Part shown: in pieces, positions 17,230 to 25,801 of the stretch
Numbering within the stretch: position 1 is the stretch's first letter
Layout of the letters: each line of letters starts with the position of its first letter
NCBI GenBank assembly: GCA_947426305.1
Contig: CANEDP010000004.1
Coordinates: forward strand, 66,067-101,867
Direction: 5' to 3'
DNA: 35,801 nt
Source: an uncultured Clostridia bacterium
GTDB lineage: Bacteria; Bacillota; Clostridia; TANB77; CAG-508
Translations under genes and position numbers: made by a program
Notes under the pieces: model-generated
Database searches by the model: none
Seen by the model: only the letters and a program-made list of their open reading frames with translations
Told to the model about the DNA's origin: nothing

Positions 17230-18810
17230 TTATTTTTTCATAATATCTTGAATATACTCAATTTCTTCTTGTCTATCTTTTCGCATAAATAAGGCTTCGC
17301 CTTTTTCAGCTACTTGGATATCTTTTGGAAGATTATCGTAAGATTTTAAAGAATCCCATGTTTTCAAATTTTCTGACTTTATGCCTAATTGTAAAAACAT
17401 TTTTTCTGCTGTTTCTGGCATAAATGGTTTTAATAAAATTGCAATTTTTCTTAAAGTTTCTACCAAATGAAACATACAAGACTCCAATTTTGCCTTATTT
17501 TCTTCTTTTGCAAGCACCCAAGGTGCGGTTTCATCAATGTATTTATTCGTTCTAGAAATGATTTTCCAAACATTTGACAAAGCATTTGAAATAAAAAATT
17601 GCTCCATATTTTTCTCAAACTCATTCATTTCCTGTATGGTAAACTCTTCTAATTCATCATCTACTGCATTTTTTTGCGAAATTTCTGTTGGTACACTTCC
17701 TGCAAAATATTTATTAATCATGCCAATGGTTCGATTTAAAAGATTTCCCAAATCATTGCACAAATCAAAATTGTAGCGGTCTACAAAATCTTCTGGCGTA
17801 AAAATACTATCTGTCGCAAACTGCATGGTACGCAATAAATAATATTTCAAACTATCCAAACCATATCTTTCAATTAAAGTTTCCGGATAAATCACATTTC
17901 CTTTCGATTTTGACATTTTACCGTCTTTCATAACAAGCCAACTATGCGCATAAATTTTTTTCGGCATTTCCAGCCCTAACGCTTTCAAGAAAATTGGCCA
18001 ATAAATTCCGTGAAAACGAATGATTTCTTTTCCAACAATATGAAGGTCTGCTGGCCAATATTTTTGGAATAAAGCATCATCATTTGAAGCGTAACCAAGC
18101 GCTGTGATATAATTAGTCAAAGCATCTACCCACACATATAAAACGTGTTTTGGGTCATTTTTCATCTTAATTCCCCAATCAAATGTCGTTCGACTAATGC
18201 ACAAATCTTCCAAACCAGGTTTTAAAAAGTTGTTAAAAATTTCATTTTTTCTCGATTCTGGCACAATAAAATCTGGATTTTCTTCGTAAAACTGCAATAA
18301 CCAATCTTGATATTTTTTCATATTGAAAAAATACGATTCTTCTTTCATTAATTTAACTTCTCTTCCACAATCTGGGCATTTGCCGTCCATCAATTGGGTC
18401 TCCGTAAAATAATTTTCACAAGGCATACAATACCAACCTTCGTACTCACCTTTGTAAATATCGTTATTCGCCAAAAATTTCTCAACGATTTTGTCAACTG
18501 CCTTTTCATGACGTTCTTCTGTGGTACGAATAAAATCGTCATATGAAATATCCATTTGTTTCCACAATTTCTGGCATGCTTCTGCCATTTCGTCAACATG
18601 GTCTTGAGGCGCTAAACCTCTTTTTTCAGCAACTGTTTGAATTTTTTGACCATGTTCATCTAACCCTGTCAAAAAGTAAGTATCATAACCTTTTAAGGCT
18701 TTGTATCGTTTGATACAATCCGCAAGCGTAGTCGCATACGCAGTTCCAATATGAAATTTACCACTTGGATAATAAATTGGTGTTGTAATATAAAATTTCT
18801 TATTTTCCAT
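17230..18810 (-). CDS. metG: Methionyl-tRNA synthetase
   Basis: 526 residues. Start TTPIYYPSGKFHIGTAYATT carries the HIGH-like motif (HIGT) and the catalytic loop is KMSKSKGN. A knuckle (CMPCENYFTETQLMDGKCPD) has four cysteines for zinc. The WVDALTNYI and YLLRTMQFATDSIFTPEDF segments are typical of the MetG subfamily. The C-terminal tRNA-binding EMAP-like domain found in some homologues is absent, as in many short bacterial forms. It is essential for translation. All its codons are in one frame and it contains no in-frame CGG. Confidence 0.96.
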   Translation of the reverse strand: MENKKFYITTPIYYPSGKFHIGTAYATTLADCIKRYKALKGYDTYFLTGLDEHGQKIQTVAEKRGLAPQDHVDEMAEACQKLWKQMDISYDDFIRTTEERHEKAVDKIVEKFLANNDIYKGEYEGWYCMPCENYFTETQLMDGKCPDCGREVKLMKEESYFFNMKKYQDWLLQFYEENPDFIVPESRKNEIFNNFLKPGLEDLCISRTTFDWGIKMKNDPKHVLYVWVDALTNYITALGYASNDDALFQKYWPADLHIVGKEIIRFHGIYWPIFLKALGLEMPKKIYAHSWLVMKDGKMSKSKGNVIYPETLIERYGLDSLKYYLLRTMQFATDSIFTPEDFVDRYNFDLCNDLGNLLNRTIGMINKYFAGSVPTEISQKNAVDDELEEFTIQEMNEFEKNMEQFFISNALSNVWKIISRTNKYIDETAPWVLAKEENKAKLESCMFHLVETLRKIAILLKPFMPETAEKMFLQLGIKSENLKTWDSLKSYDNLPKDIQVAEKGEALFMRKDRQEEIEYIQDIMKK

Positions 18811-18828
18811 TTTTCTTTACCTTTCTGT

Positions 18829-19161
18829 CTACAATTTATCCCAAAACCAGGATAAAGCATCACTATAACTTTTGATATGTTTGTTTTTCGCAACAATATC
18901 ATCAATCCATAAATACGTAATAAATCCCAAAAATAACATAACTAAATCAACTGCAACTGACAAATACAGTGGTGATGTATCAACAATTGCCTTATTATTA
19001 ATCCAAACTGTGTGATAAACTAGCAATCCTAAGCTATACACAACAATAATAATTGGGAATTGTGGCAGTTCCAATTTTCGTCCTAATACGATTAAAATAA
19101 CCGTAATCATTGTCAACAACAATGTCATAATTGGGGCTGATGATAGAAATATATTTCCCAT
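18829..19161 (-). CDS. Small membrane protein, unknown function
   Basis: 110 residues from ATG 19161; GGAGG is 7 bases before it, and an earlier ATG at 19167 is too close to the ribosome site. It has three predicted helices (MTLLLTMITVILIVLG, FPIIIVVYSLGLLVYHTVWI, VDLVMLFLGFITYLWI). No motif is recognised. It is 19 bases ahead of metG and 25 after the preceding gene, so it is part of the glmM-to-nadD string of minus-strand genes. Confidence 0.7.
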   Translation of the reverse strand: MGNIFLSSAPIMTLLLTMITVILIVLGRKLELPQFPIIIVVYSLGLLVYHTVWINNKAIVDTSPLYLSVAVDLVMLFLGFITYLWIDDIVAKNKHIKSYSDALSWFWDKL

Positions 19162-19186
19162 TTTCATTCCTCCTTGGTATTTTTAT

Positions 19187-20483
19187 TTATTCTCTTTCTT
19201 CTATTATTTCATCTTGCATCTCTTCAGTATGTTTATCTGTTACTTGGTCAATATTTTTATCGTCAGTTCTACTAATGTTGTATTTTATAGCTGAATCCGT
19301 TGTTTCTTTATCGCACCAATCGTCAATTTTTTGAATTTCTTCTACCTTTTTCTCTGAGGACAAATTGCTACTTTTGATCATATAAATATTTTGCGAATAT
19401 TTCTCCAAAATATCTTCCATTTCCTCACGATAATAATTAATCTCTTGAACCGATAAATCACTTTTTTCATCAATTTGCTCTCTAATAACCAATCCTTCAC
19501 TATCTTCATATTCAATATATTCTGGCGACTCTAATTTCAAAGGTTTCACAACTTTTCCCATCTGGGTTACATTTCCTGTTACATCTCTTACTTCACTATT
19601 TGCTGTTCCATATAAAGCCATTCTGTCATCTTGCATTCCGTAATATTTGTTTGGACCGCCCACATTGGCAGAATCTTCAACTTCTAACATTAAAACTTTG
19701 CTTCCGTTTTTGTCAACTCTAGTTCCATCGATTTTTTCTTCTAATTGGGCTGCCTCGACATAAAAATAACTTTTTATGTGGGTAATATTTAATTTTCTGC
19801 AAGCCTTTTGAACATCGTCTGGCACTTCGTTTTTATCTGCTTGTCCATCTTTTTCTTGACCGATTGTAACCTTATCTGCATTTTCTAATTCGGCTCTTTC
19901 AGCTTTGGATTTTCCATTTTTCTTATTAATTTCGTCTGGCTTTTCAACTTTAACCAATCGCTCCGCTTTTTCGCTGATTTCTCGATCACCTTTGGTCGCT
20001 AATTTTTCCATATCGTCTAACGTTTTTGGCATCATATCTTCCATCATTTCTTTGATTTCTTTTGAAGAATATACATCTTTTGCGTATTTTTCAATGCTTG
20101 TTTTCAATTGTTTTTGAATTCGCTGTTTAATTTGCTCATTGGTAAGTTTAAATTGATGCTTTTGCAAATCATAAGTCCCAAATTCGCCTTCCTCGATTTG
20201 TCCTTCTTGATTGGTATTTATCATAATAGCACTATTTTTTTGATTGTCAATAATAGCAAAAATTCTTTTTAAGTTTTCATCATTTTCATAATCCATTCTA
20301 GTTCCGTCTGTTTTATCATATTTTTCCGGATGTTCTTTGATGAGAAAATCTGCTAAATTGCATACTTGAATCCCGAGGAGTTTCAGTCATTTCATATTTT
20401 TGAAAAATTTCTGGATATTTTTTCATTAATTCTCGTTTAATGTAACCTGCTTGTTCTGGATTTCTTTCATAATTTTTAGGCAT
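19187..20483 (-). CDS. Uncharacterised acidic, charged protein, read through a +1 frameshift
   Basis: The true start is ATG 20483 (MPKNYERNPEQAGYIKRELM; ribosome site AAAGGAG), giving 36 codons before an in-frame CGG at codon 37. Skipping C (CCU CGG G to CCU GGG AUU) continues as ...TETP-GIQVCNLADFLIKEHP... then KTDGTRMDYENDENLKRIFA, 431 residues in total. If not skipped, the frame stops within 25 codons. The protein is Glu/Lys/Asp-rich, largely helical, with no membrane segment and no enzyme motif I know. It lies 12 bases downstream of the glmM stop's neighbour start, in the same unit as glmM and metG. Confidence 0.7.
20373..20375 (-). other. In-frame CGG at +1 frameshift point (431-residue protein)
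   Basis: Codon 37, context ACU CCU CGG GAU. CCU followed by C can slip to CUC. Skipping C gives CCU GGG AUU and the long downstream frame. Confidence 0.7.
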
Positions 20484-20495
20484 AGGAATTCTCCT

Positions 20496-21851
20496 TTATT
20501 TTAATTTTTGCTCGATTAGATTTGCTAATTCTTGGGCTCTTTTGGTTATGTAGTCTTGGTCTTCGCCTTCAATCATGACACGCACTTTGGGTTCTGTTCC
20601 AGAAGGACGAATTAAAACTCTGCCATTACCTGAAAATTCTTTTTCTAATTCTTCAATTTTTTGTCTGATTTGACTATCTGTTTCATAATCATATTTTTTA
20701 TCACTTGCAACTTTTGCATTAATCAAAACTTGTGGATAAATTTTAACAATTTTTCTCATTTCAGATGCTTTCTTCTTTTTATGCAAAATGGCTCGAATCA
20801 GCATAAGAGATGTTAAAATTCCATCTCCTGTTGGATTATAATCTAGCATAATCACGTGTCCTGATTGCTCTCCACCTAAATTATATTTACTTTTTAGCAT
20901 TTCTTCTAAAACATAACGGTCACCAACTTTTGTAGAAACAATATTGATTCCGTTATTTTCTCCATATTTCTTAATTCCTAAATTGCTCATAACCGTTACA
21001 ACTAGCGAATCTTGTTTTAACTTATTTTGCGATTTTAAATATTCCGCCAAAATCGCCATAATGATATCTCCATCCATTGTTTCGCCATTTTCATCTACAG
21101 CTAGGCAACGATCTCCATCCCCATCATAAGCAATTCCCAAGTCAAATCCATTTTTCTTCACATAAGCAGAAATGGTTTCCAAACAAGTCGAACCACACTT
21201 TTCATTAATATTCACACCATCTGGGCAATTGTTAATGATTTCAAAATGAATTCCCAATTCTGTAAATATCTTCTCAGCCACCTCATAAGTGGCGCCATTT
21301 GCTGTATCAATTGCCACTTTGAAATCTTGATTTCTCAATTCATCGCCAAAAATCTCTTTGAAAAACTGCACATATTCCTGAATATAACCGCTAGCATCTT
21401 GTGAAATACCAATTTTATCTCCAACTGCCATCAATGTTGATAATTTTTCAGAATCAATAATTTCCTCAATTTCCTCTTCGATTTCGTCTGGAATTTTCAT
21501 TCCTTGATTACTAAAATATTTTACCCCATTAAATTCAAAAGTATTATGAGATGCTGAAATAACCACACTTGCATCAGCATTTAATTTTTTTGTTAAATAC
21601 GCAACTGCTGGTGTTGGCATAACTCCCAATAATTTTACATTGGCTCCATAACTTAAAAAACCTGCTGTCATGGCACTTTCAATTAGCGTTCCAGAAATTC
21701 TGGTATCTCTTCCAATTAAAATGGTTGGCACATGGTTTGAGTGCTTAGTAAGTACATACGCTCCTGCTTTTGCTACACGAAAAACTAAATCTGGTGTTAA
21801 TTCCAAATTAGCAATTCTTCTAATTCCGTCTGTTCCAAAATATTTTCTCAC
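20496..21851 (-). CDS. glmM: Phosphoglucosamine mutase
   Basis: 451 residues from a GTG start at 21851 (GGGGG ribosome site 6 bases before). It begins RKYFGTDGIRRIANLELTPD and has the catalytic phosphoserine loop VVISASHNTFEFNGVKYFS. The metal loop is LGIAYDGDGDRCLAVDENG, the sugar-binding loop is LGGEQSGHVI and the phosphate-binding end is LIRPSGTEPKVRVMIEG. It converts glucosamine-6-phosphate to glucosamine-1-phosphate for peptidoglycan. In many Firmicutes glmM sits beside cdaA and is controlled by it; here they are 2 kb apart. Confidence 0.97.
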   Translation of the reverse strand: MRKYFGTDGIRRIANLELTPDLVFRVAKAGAYVLTKHSNHVPTILIGRDTRISGTLIESAMTAGFLSYGANVKLLGVMPTPAVAYLTKKLNADASVVISASHNTFEFNGVKYFSNQGMKIPDEIEEEIEEIIDSEKLSTLMAVGDKIGISQDASGYIQEYVQFFKEIFGDELRNQDFKVAIDTANGATYEVAEKIFTELGIHFEIINNCPDGVNINEKCGSTCLETISAYVKKNGFDLGIAYDGDGDRCLAVDENGETMDGDIIMAILAEYLKSQNKLKQDSLVVTVMSNLGIKKYGENNGINIVSTKVGDRYVLEEMLKSKYNLGGEQSGHVIMLDYNPTGDGILTSLMLIRAILHKKKKASEMRKIVKIYPQVLINAKVASDKKYDYETDSQIRQKIEELEKEFSGNGRVLIRPSGTEPKVRVMIEGEDQDYITKRAQELANLIEQKLK

Positions 21852-21884
21852 AATTGGCCCCCTTTATTTTCTTTAATCTCTTCT

Positions 21885-21913
21885 ATTATATCTATAGTTT
21901 AATCGAATTTCAA
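21885..21913 (-). promoter_or_regulatory. Promoter of the glmM unit
   Basis: On the minus strand, TTGAAA (21913-21908), 17-base spacer and TATAAT (21890-21885), about 34 bases before the GTG of glmM. Confidence 0.75.
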
Positions 21914-21940
21914 TATTTTTGTGATATTTTTTGTAAAAAT

Positions 21941-21969
21941 TTTACATTTATGATTTTTTGTGATATAAT
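21941..21969 (+). promoter_or_regulatory. Promoter of the DUF4364 gene
   Basis: TTTACA (21941-21946), 17-base spacer and TATAAT (21964-21969). It is divergent from the glmM promoter, and the two share a 30-base control region. Confidence 0.75.
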
Positions 21970-21997
21970 AAAGAAAAGTTTTAGGAGGTGTAGAAAT

Positions 21998-22528
21998 TTG
22001 AAACAAGATTCTGAAAATCAAACCAACCTCGCCGAAGATAAAATATTAATTTTATACATTCTAAAAAAAGCTGGAAAACCGTTATCACACAAAGAATTAC
22101 TAGAATTGATTCTTGCTGTTGCCGATATCAACTACTTTTATTTTCAGCAATTTTTAAGTGACTTATTAGAAGACCATTATATTGCAAAATGCAATGAAAA
22201 TCCTGAATTATATGAATTGACCAAAGAAGGTTCGAGCAGTTTAGCACTTACTTTGGACTTAATTCCGGGAATTCATAAATTAAAAATTGATAGTCAATTT
22301 AAAGAAAACTTTGATTCAATTCAAGATAAATTCTCTATTTCTGCAGAATATGCTCCTATTTCTGAAAAGGAATTTATCGTAACTTGTAAAATCATTGAAA
22401 ATCATGCTGATATTTTCAAACTAGAAACGTATGTTGGCTCAAAAGAGCAAGCTGGAAATATCGTCAATCATTGGAATAAACAGGCTTCTGAGATTTATCC
22501 AGAAATTTTGAAACTCTTGACAACTTAA
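21998..22528 (+). CDS. DUF4364 family winged-helix protein
   Basis: 176 residues from TTG 21998, chosen because AGGAGG lies 9 bases before it; the frame is open to 21854 but that stretch holds the promoter. The N-terminal half is a winged helix-turn-helix: LAEDKILILYILKKAGKPLS, HKELLELILAVADINYFYFQ, FLSDLLEDHYIAKC. It fits DUF4364, a Clostridia family of presumed transcription regulators. It is divergent from glmM, so regulation of that unit is possible. Function otherwise unknown. Confidence 0.8.
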   Translation: MKQDSENQTNLAEDKILILYILKKAGKPLSHKELLELILAVADINYFYFQQFLSDLLEDHYIAKCNENPELYELTKEGSSSLALTLDLIPGIHKLKIDSQFKENFDSIQDKFSISAEYAPISEKEFIVTCKIIENHADIFKLETYVGSKEQAGNIVNHWNKQASEIYPEILKLLTT

Positions 22529-22535
22529 AAAAGCT

Positions 22536-22591
22536 AAAAGAGAGCATACAGATTATCTTTTCTTAAAAAAATAATGTGTATGCTCTCTTTT
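22536..22591. terminator. Bidirectional terminator
   Basis: AAAAGAGAGCATACA (22536-22550) pairs perfectly with TGTATGCTCTCTTTT (22577-22591), with T-runs on both strands. It closes the plus-strand DUF4364 gene and the minus-strand gene at 22606. Confidence 0.9.
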
Positions 22592-22605
22592 TTCTGGATA
22601 ACATC

Positions 22606-22962
22606 TTATCGATTTAATTCAAGTTTTGAAATCCTTTTTTCGTAACCAAACATTGTTCTATCGTGTCTATCTAGTCTCTTCTCTAAGGTGCGTATTTTTT
22701 CAGATTTTTCTAGATTTTTGTCTAACTCCATTGTAACAGCATCAAAAATGGCATCAATTTTCGTTCCATATTCGTTTTCAAATACCAATTGTCTATCCGA
22801 AATTTCTTCTGTTCGATTTTGAAGTTCATTGATTTGTCCTTGTAATCCATTGATTTGGTCTTGCATTTGATTAAATCTAGTGTCGGTTTTTATTTGCATT
22901 GCATCGATTTTATTATCTAACTTGTCCAACTTTTGCAATATTTTCATGATTTGTTCTTCCAT
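22606..22962 (-). CDS. Coiled-coil protein
   Basis: 118 residues, almost all heptad repeats: MKILQKLDKLDNKIDAMQIK, then QDQINGLQGQINELQNRTEE and ending KRISKLELNR. Such proteins are common in Firmicutes and of unknown function; some are annotated near phage or stress loci. It is monocistronic with its own promoter and the shared terminator. It has no enzyme motif or membrane segment. Confidence 0.75.
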   Translation of the reverse strand: MEEQIMKILQKLDKLDNKIDAMQIKTDTRFNQMQDQINGLQGQINELQNRTEEISDRQLVFENEYGTKIDAIFDAVTMELDKNLEKSEKIRTLEKRLDRHDRTMFGYEKRISKLELNR

Positions 22963-22994
22963 GATTTTCTCTCCTTTCTTTTTAATTTGAGCTT

Positions 22995-23023
22995 ATTTTA
23001 CCACACCAAATCTTAAATTGCAA
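22995..23023 (-). promoter_or_regulatory. Promoter of the coiled-coil gene
   Basis: On the minus strand, TTGCAA (23023-23018), 17-base spacer and TAAAAT (23000-22995). Confidence 0.6.
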
Positions 23024-23133
23024 TAAAAATTTTTTATTTTATTCAACCTTTTTTGACATTAATCGACAAAAACAGATTTTCATGATTTACAAAAAAATTT
23101 ATAAATTTTACCGAACATTTTTTCCAAAACCAC

Positions 23134-23162
23134 TTGACTTTTTTCTCCAATTTCGATAAAAT
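23134..23162 (+). promoter_or_regulatory. Promoter of the metallopeptidase gene
   Basis: TTGACT (23134-23139), 17-base spacer and TAAAAT (23157-23162), about 40 bases before the start codon. Confidence 0.65.
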
Positions 23163-23201
23163 ACTACAAACAAAAGTTTCAAATTTCTGGAGGAAATGAA
23201 A

Positions 23202-23900
23202 GTGAGTTTTTTGAAAACAAAAAATGATGTAATTGCATATACGGTTGATAAAACCTCAAATTCAAGTTTATATATCTCCATTCAAAATGGCGAAGTCATT
23301 GTCAAAGCACCTTGGTACTACACGCAAAAACAGATTCAAAGCGTGATTGAAGAAAAGAAAAACTGGATTTTAAAGCACTTGACAGAATACATTGAAAATG
23401 AATCCATTCGCAAGCAAAAAATCAATACAGAACCAATTTCCATTTTAGGAAATCAGTACGATATTATCGTAAAATATGAAAATACCAAAAATCCTACTTT
23501 AAATTTACTTAAAAAATACGTCGAAATCATTTTGCCCGCAAAATATATCGATGTAGACAAATCGCAAATCATTGATGTTACCATTGCGAAAATGTATACC
23601 TCTCTTGCCAAAGATGAACTCGAAAATATGATGGAAGATACAAGACATATGCTTGGATTTGCTCCAGAAGATTTTAAAATAAAATCCATTGGAGATGAAT
23701 TAGCAAAATGTTCGAACCAAATTATTACGATTAATCCTTCGATTATGCAATATTCACGTGAAATCATTCAATTTATTATTCTTCATGAATTTTGCCATTT
23801 AAAATACAAAAATCACACAAAAGCCTTTCACGAACTTATGGAAAAATATATATTTGATTATGAAAAAATTGCAAAACAAGTGCAAAAATTAAAGTTTTAA
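23202..23900 (+). CDS. YgjP-like zinc metallopeptidase (DUF45)
   Basis: 232 residues from GTG 23202, which is 8 bases after GGAGG; an ATG at 23196 is only 2 bases after it. The active-site segment is FIILHEFCHLKYKNHTKAFH, i.e. HExxH plus a third His 9-10 residues on, near the C-terminus. The N-terminal beta-rich half (VIVKAPWYYTQKQIQSVIEE, KNWILKH) is typical of the YgjP/WSS1-like DUF45 family. It is a presumed cytosolic zinc protease of unknown substrate, and monocistronic. It is convergent with cdaA. Confidence 0.88.
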   Translation: MSFLKTKNDVIAYTVDKTSNSSLYISIQNGEVIVKAPWYYTQKQIQSVIEEKKNWILKHLTEYIENESIRKQKINTEPISILGNQYDIIVKYENTKNPTLNLLKKYVEIILPAKYIDVDKSQIIDVTIAKMYTSLAKDELENMMEDTRHMLGFAPEDFKIKSIGDELAKCSNQIITINPSIMQYSREIIQFIILHEFCHLKYKNHTKAFHELMEKYIFDYEKIAKQVQKLKF

Positions 23901-23929
23901 AAAATTAAAATCCAATTTTTTAAAACTTT
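23891..23929. terminator. AT-rich convergent hairpin
   Basis: AAAGTTTTAAAAAATT (23891-23906) and AATTTTTTAAAACTTT (23914-23929) form a 16-base perfect stem between the ends of the metallopeptidase gene and cdaA. It has little G+C, so termination strength is uncertain. Confidence 0.55.
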
Positions 23930-23936
23930 ATTATTC

Positions 23937-24834
23937 CTATTTACTTTCCTCTTTCACAACAACATTCTCTTTCTTTTTTGTTTTTGCCTTTTTCTTAAAA
24001 CCAGCTTTGGGTTCAATAATCAAATTCTTAATCAAAATCTTCTTCAAAACATCTTCTCTTACATCCGCAATTAAAGTACCATCTTTGGCAATCGAAACCT
24101 TTCCCGTTTCTTCTGAAACCACAACAACAACGCTATCCGACTCTTTCGATATTCCAATCGCAGCTCTATGACGCGTTCCGAAGTTCCCTTGCAATGTCTT
24201 TATCATCCGCTAAAGGCAACATACAAGAAGCCGCAGCAATTTTATTATTACTAATCACAACTGCTCCATCATGAAGTGGCGTTTTAGGCTCAAAAATATT
24301 AACCAACAATTGTGGCGAAATTTCTGAATTCATAATAATTCCAGTATTCGTGATGTCCTCAATTTTAATATCTCTTTCAATTACAATCAGTGCACCAGTG
24401 CCTGTTTTCGATAATTCCATTGCAGCAATAGCAATTTTATAGATATTTTCTTTTGTTTTGCTATTTATATCATCATCAATTCCGAAATATTTGCTAAATT
24501 TGTTAGTTCCCAATTGTTCCAAAGCTCTTCTCAACTCTGGTTGGAAAATCACAATCAGCATAAATACACTATACGTCATAACAGATGATAAAATATAATT
24601 TAAAATCTTCAGTTTTAAAACCTCACTAATGAAAGTGGCTAAAATCAAAATCAAAATTCCTTTTAGCAACTGCCAAGCACGCGTTCCTTTCAAAATCTGA
24701 AATATTTTATACAATAAAAACACAACTACAATCACATCTAAAATCGACATGATAAGCAATAATGGTGTATTCCACAACTTTTCTATGTAGGCAACAATCA
24801 CATCTTGATAAATTTCTTTTATACTTTCTAACAT
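23937..24834 (-). CDS. cdaA: Diadenylate cyclase, read through a +1 frameshift
   Basis: Start at ATG 24834 (GGAAGTG before it); codons further up are spurious. It has membrane helices in the first 90 residues (LLIMSILDVIVVVFLLYKIF, LLKGILILILATFISEVLKL). The cyclase domain has IFQPELRRALEQLG and PLHDGAVVI (the DGA motif). The frame ends just before the second catalytic motif. Skipping C at codon 219 (GAA CUU CGG A) gives IAREL-GTRHRAAIGIS, exactly the conserved GTRHRAA motif, and 298 residues. The C-terminal tail is Lys-rich. Without the skip the enzyme lacks an essential motif. It makes c-di-AMP and is co-transcribed with dapB and a 44-residue membrane peptide. Confidence 0.93.
24178..24180 (-). 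other. In-frame CGG at +1 frameshift point (cdaA)
   Basis: Codon 219, context AGG GAA CUU CGG AAC. Skipping C gives CUU GGA ACG CGU CAU AGA (L-G-T-R-H-R), the catalytic motif. An AGGGAA purine run lies just before CUU, like the internal Shine-Dalgarno of prfB. Confidence 0.8.
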
Positions 24835-24845
24835 TCCATCACTTC

Positions 24846-24980
24846 CTAACCTTGCATTAAGTAAAACATTAATGTTCCACAAACAGAAAATAGCATTAAA
24901 ATAATCATAATAATCGCAATAATTCTTCCTGCTAATTTCATTTTGTCAACTGGTTTTTTGTTTTTTTCTTGTTTTTCCAT
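24846..24980 (-). CDS. 44-residue single-helix membrane peptide
   Basis: ATG 24980 preceded by AAAGGACAAGAAAG; stop TAG 24846, only 11 bases before the cdaA start. It has a basic, hydrophilic N-terminus (MEKQEKNKKPVDKMKLAGR) and one membrane helix (IIAIIMIILMLFSVCGTLMF) near the C-terminus. It lies between dapB and cdaA in the same direction. It may be a small partner of the membrane cyclase, but that is only position-based. No known family recognised. Confidence 0.7.
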   Translation of the reverse strand: MEKQEKNKKPVDKMKLAGRIIAIIMIILMLFSVCGTLMFYLMQG

Positions 24981-25017
24981 CTTTCTTGTCCTTTCTCTTG
25001 ATTCATTTTATTTTCGT

Positions 25018-25043
25018 GAAGGCGGTTCAAGACCACGCCTCTA
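25018..25043 (-). repeat. REP-like palindromic element, copy 3
   Basis: An imperfect inverted repeat overlapping the dapB stop codon. The minus strand reads AGGCGTGGTCTTGAACCGCC, matching the elements at 11075 and 14043. Confidence 0.55.
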
Positions 25044-25784
25044 CATCATGTCGTTCATGGAATAAAGTCCATTTTCTTTATGTAAGATATATTCAGCTGC
25101 TTTGATAGCACCTCTTGCAAACACATCGCGTGATGTACAATTATGCGTAACCTCAAAACTTTCATTGTTTCCAAAGAAAATCACAGAATGTTTTCCCACT
25201 TCTGTTCCACCACGAATCGAATGAATTCCAATCTCTTTTTTCGTACGTTTTTCTCGTTTGCTATGCCTATTATATTCATAATTCATTTCATGATTTAAGG
25301 CAGCATTTATGCTATCTGCCAAAATGAGCGCTGTTCCACTTGGGCTATCAATTTTACGATTATGATGAGTTTCCACAATTTCAATATCCGAATTTTCCAA
25401 TTTTACAGCAAGTTCACTCACGATTTTTGCCATCAAATTAATTTCATAAGACATATTCGCTGATTTAAAAATAGGCAAACTTTCTGCATATTTCTCAATT
25501 TTCTTTATTTCTTGGTCTGAAAATCCAGTCGTTGCAATCACGGTTGGAATCTGATTTTTTTTGGCAAATTCTAAAATCTCAAAACTTGCCTGTGGCACAG
25601 AAAAATCAATAATAACATCTGGCAAAATGTCAATTTCTGATATTTTCGTAAATACTGGGAAATTATTGTCTCCTGTATCAATTCTGTCAACTCCGCAAAC
25701 CACATCCATATCTTGTGCAATTTTCACTTGTTTTGCCACTTCTTGTCCCATCTTACCATTGCATCCATTTACTAAAACTTTCAT
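25041..25784 (-). CDS. dapB: 4-hydroxy-tetrahydrodipicolinate reductase
   Basis: 247 residues from ATG 25784 (AAGGGAG before it; the frame starts at a TTG at 25793). NAD(P)-binding MKVLVNGCNGKMGQEVAKQV is followed by DVIIDFSVPQASFEILEFAK, the conserved VIATTGFSDQ and IVETHHNRKIDSPSGTALIL, with the catalytic HH and K plus the GTA signature. It makes tetrahydrodipicolinate for lysine and meso-diaminopimelate. It sits in a cluster with dapA, separated by an HD-domain gene. Confidence 0.96.
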   Translation of the reverse strand: MKVLVNGCNGKMGQEVAKQVKIAQDMDVVCGVDRIDTGDNNFPVFTKISEIDILPDVIIDFSVPQASFEILEFAKKNQIPTVIATTGFSDQEIKKIEKYAESLPIFKSANMSYEINLMAKIVSELAVKLENSDIEIVETHHNRKIDSPSGTALILADSINAALNHEMNYEYNRHSKREKRTKKEIGIHSIRGGTEVGKHSVIFFGNNESFEVTHNCTSRDVFARGAIKAAEYILHKENGLYSMNDMM

Positions 25785-25801
25785 TTGCTTCAAACTCCCT
25801 T

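Noticed and set aside
24835..24882. Sixteen extra residues at the CdaA N-terminus
   Set aside because: They overlap the 44-residue peptide gene, and ATG 24834 has its own ribosome site and begins the normal CdaA sequence.
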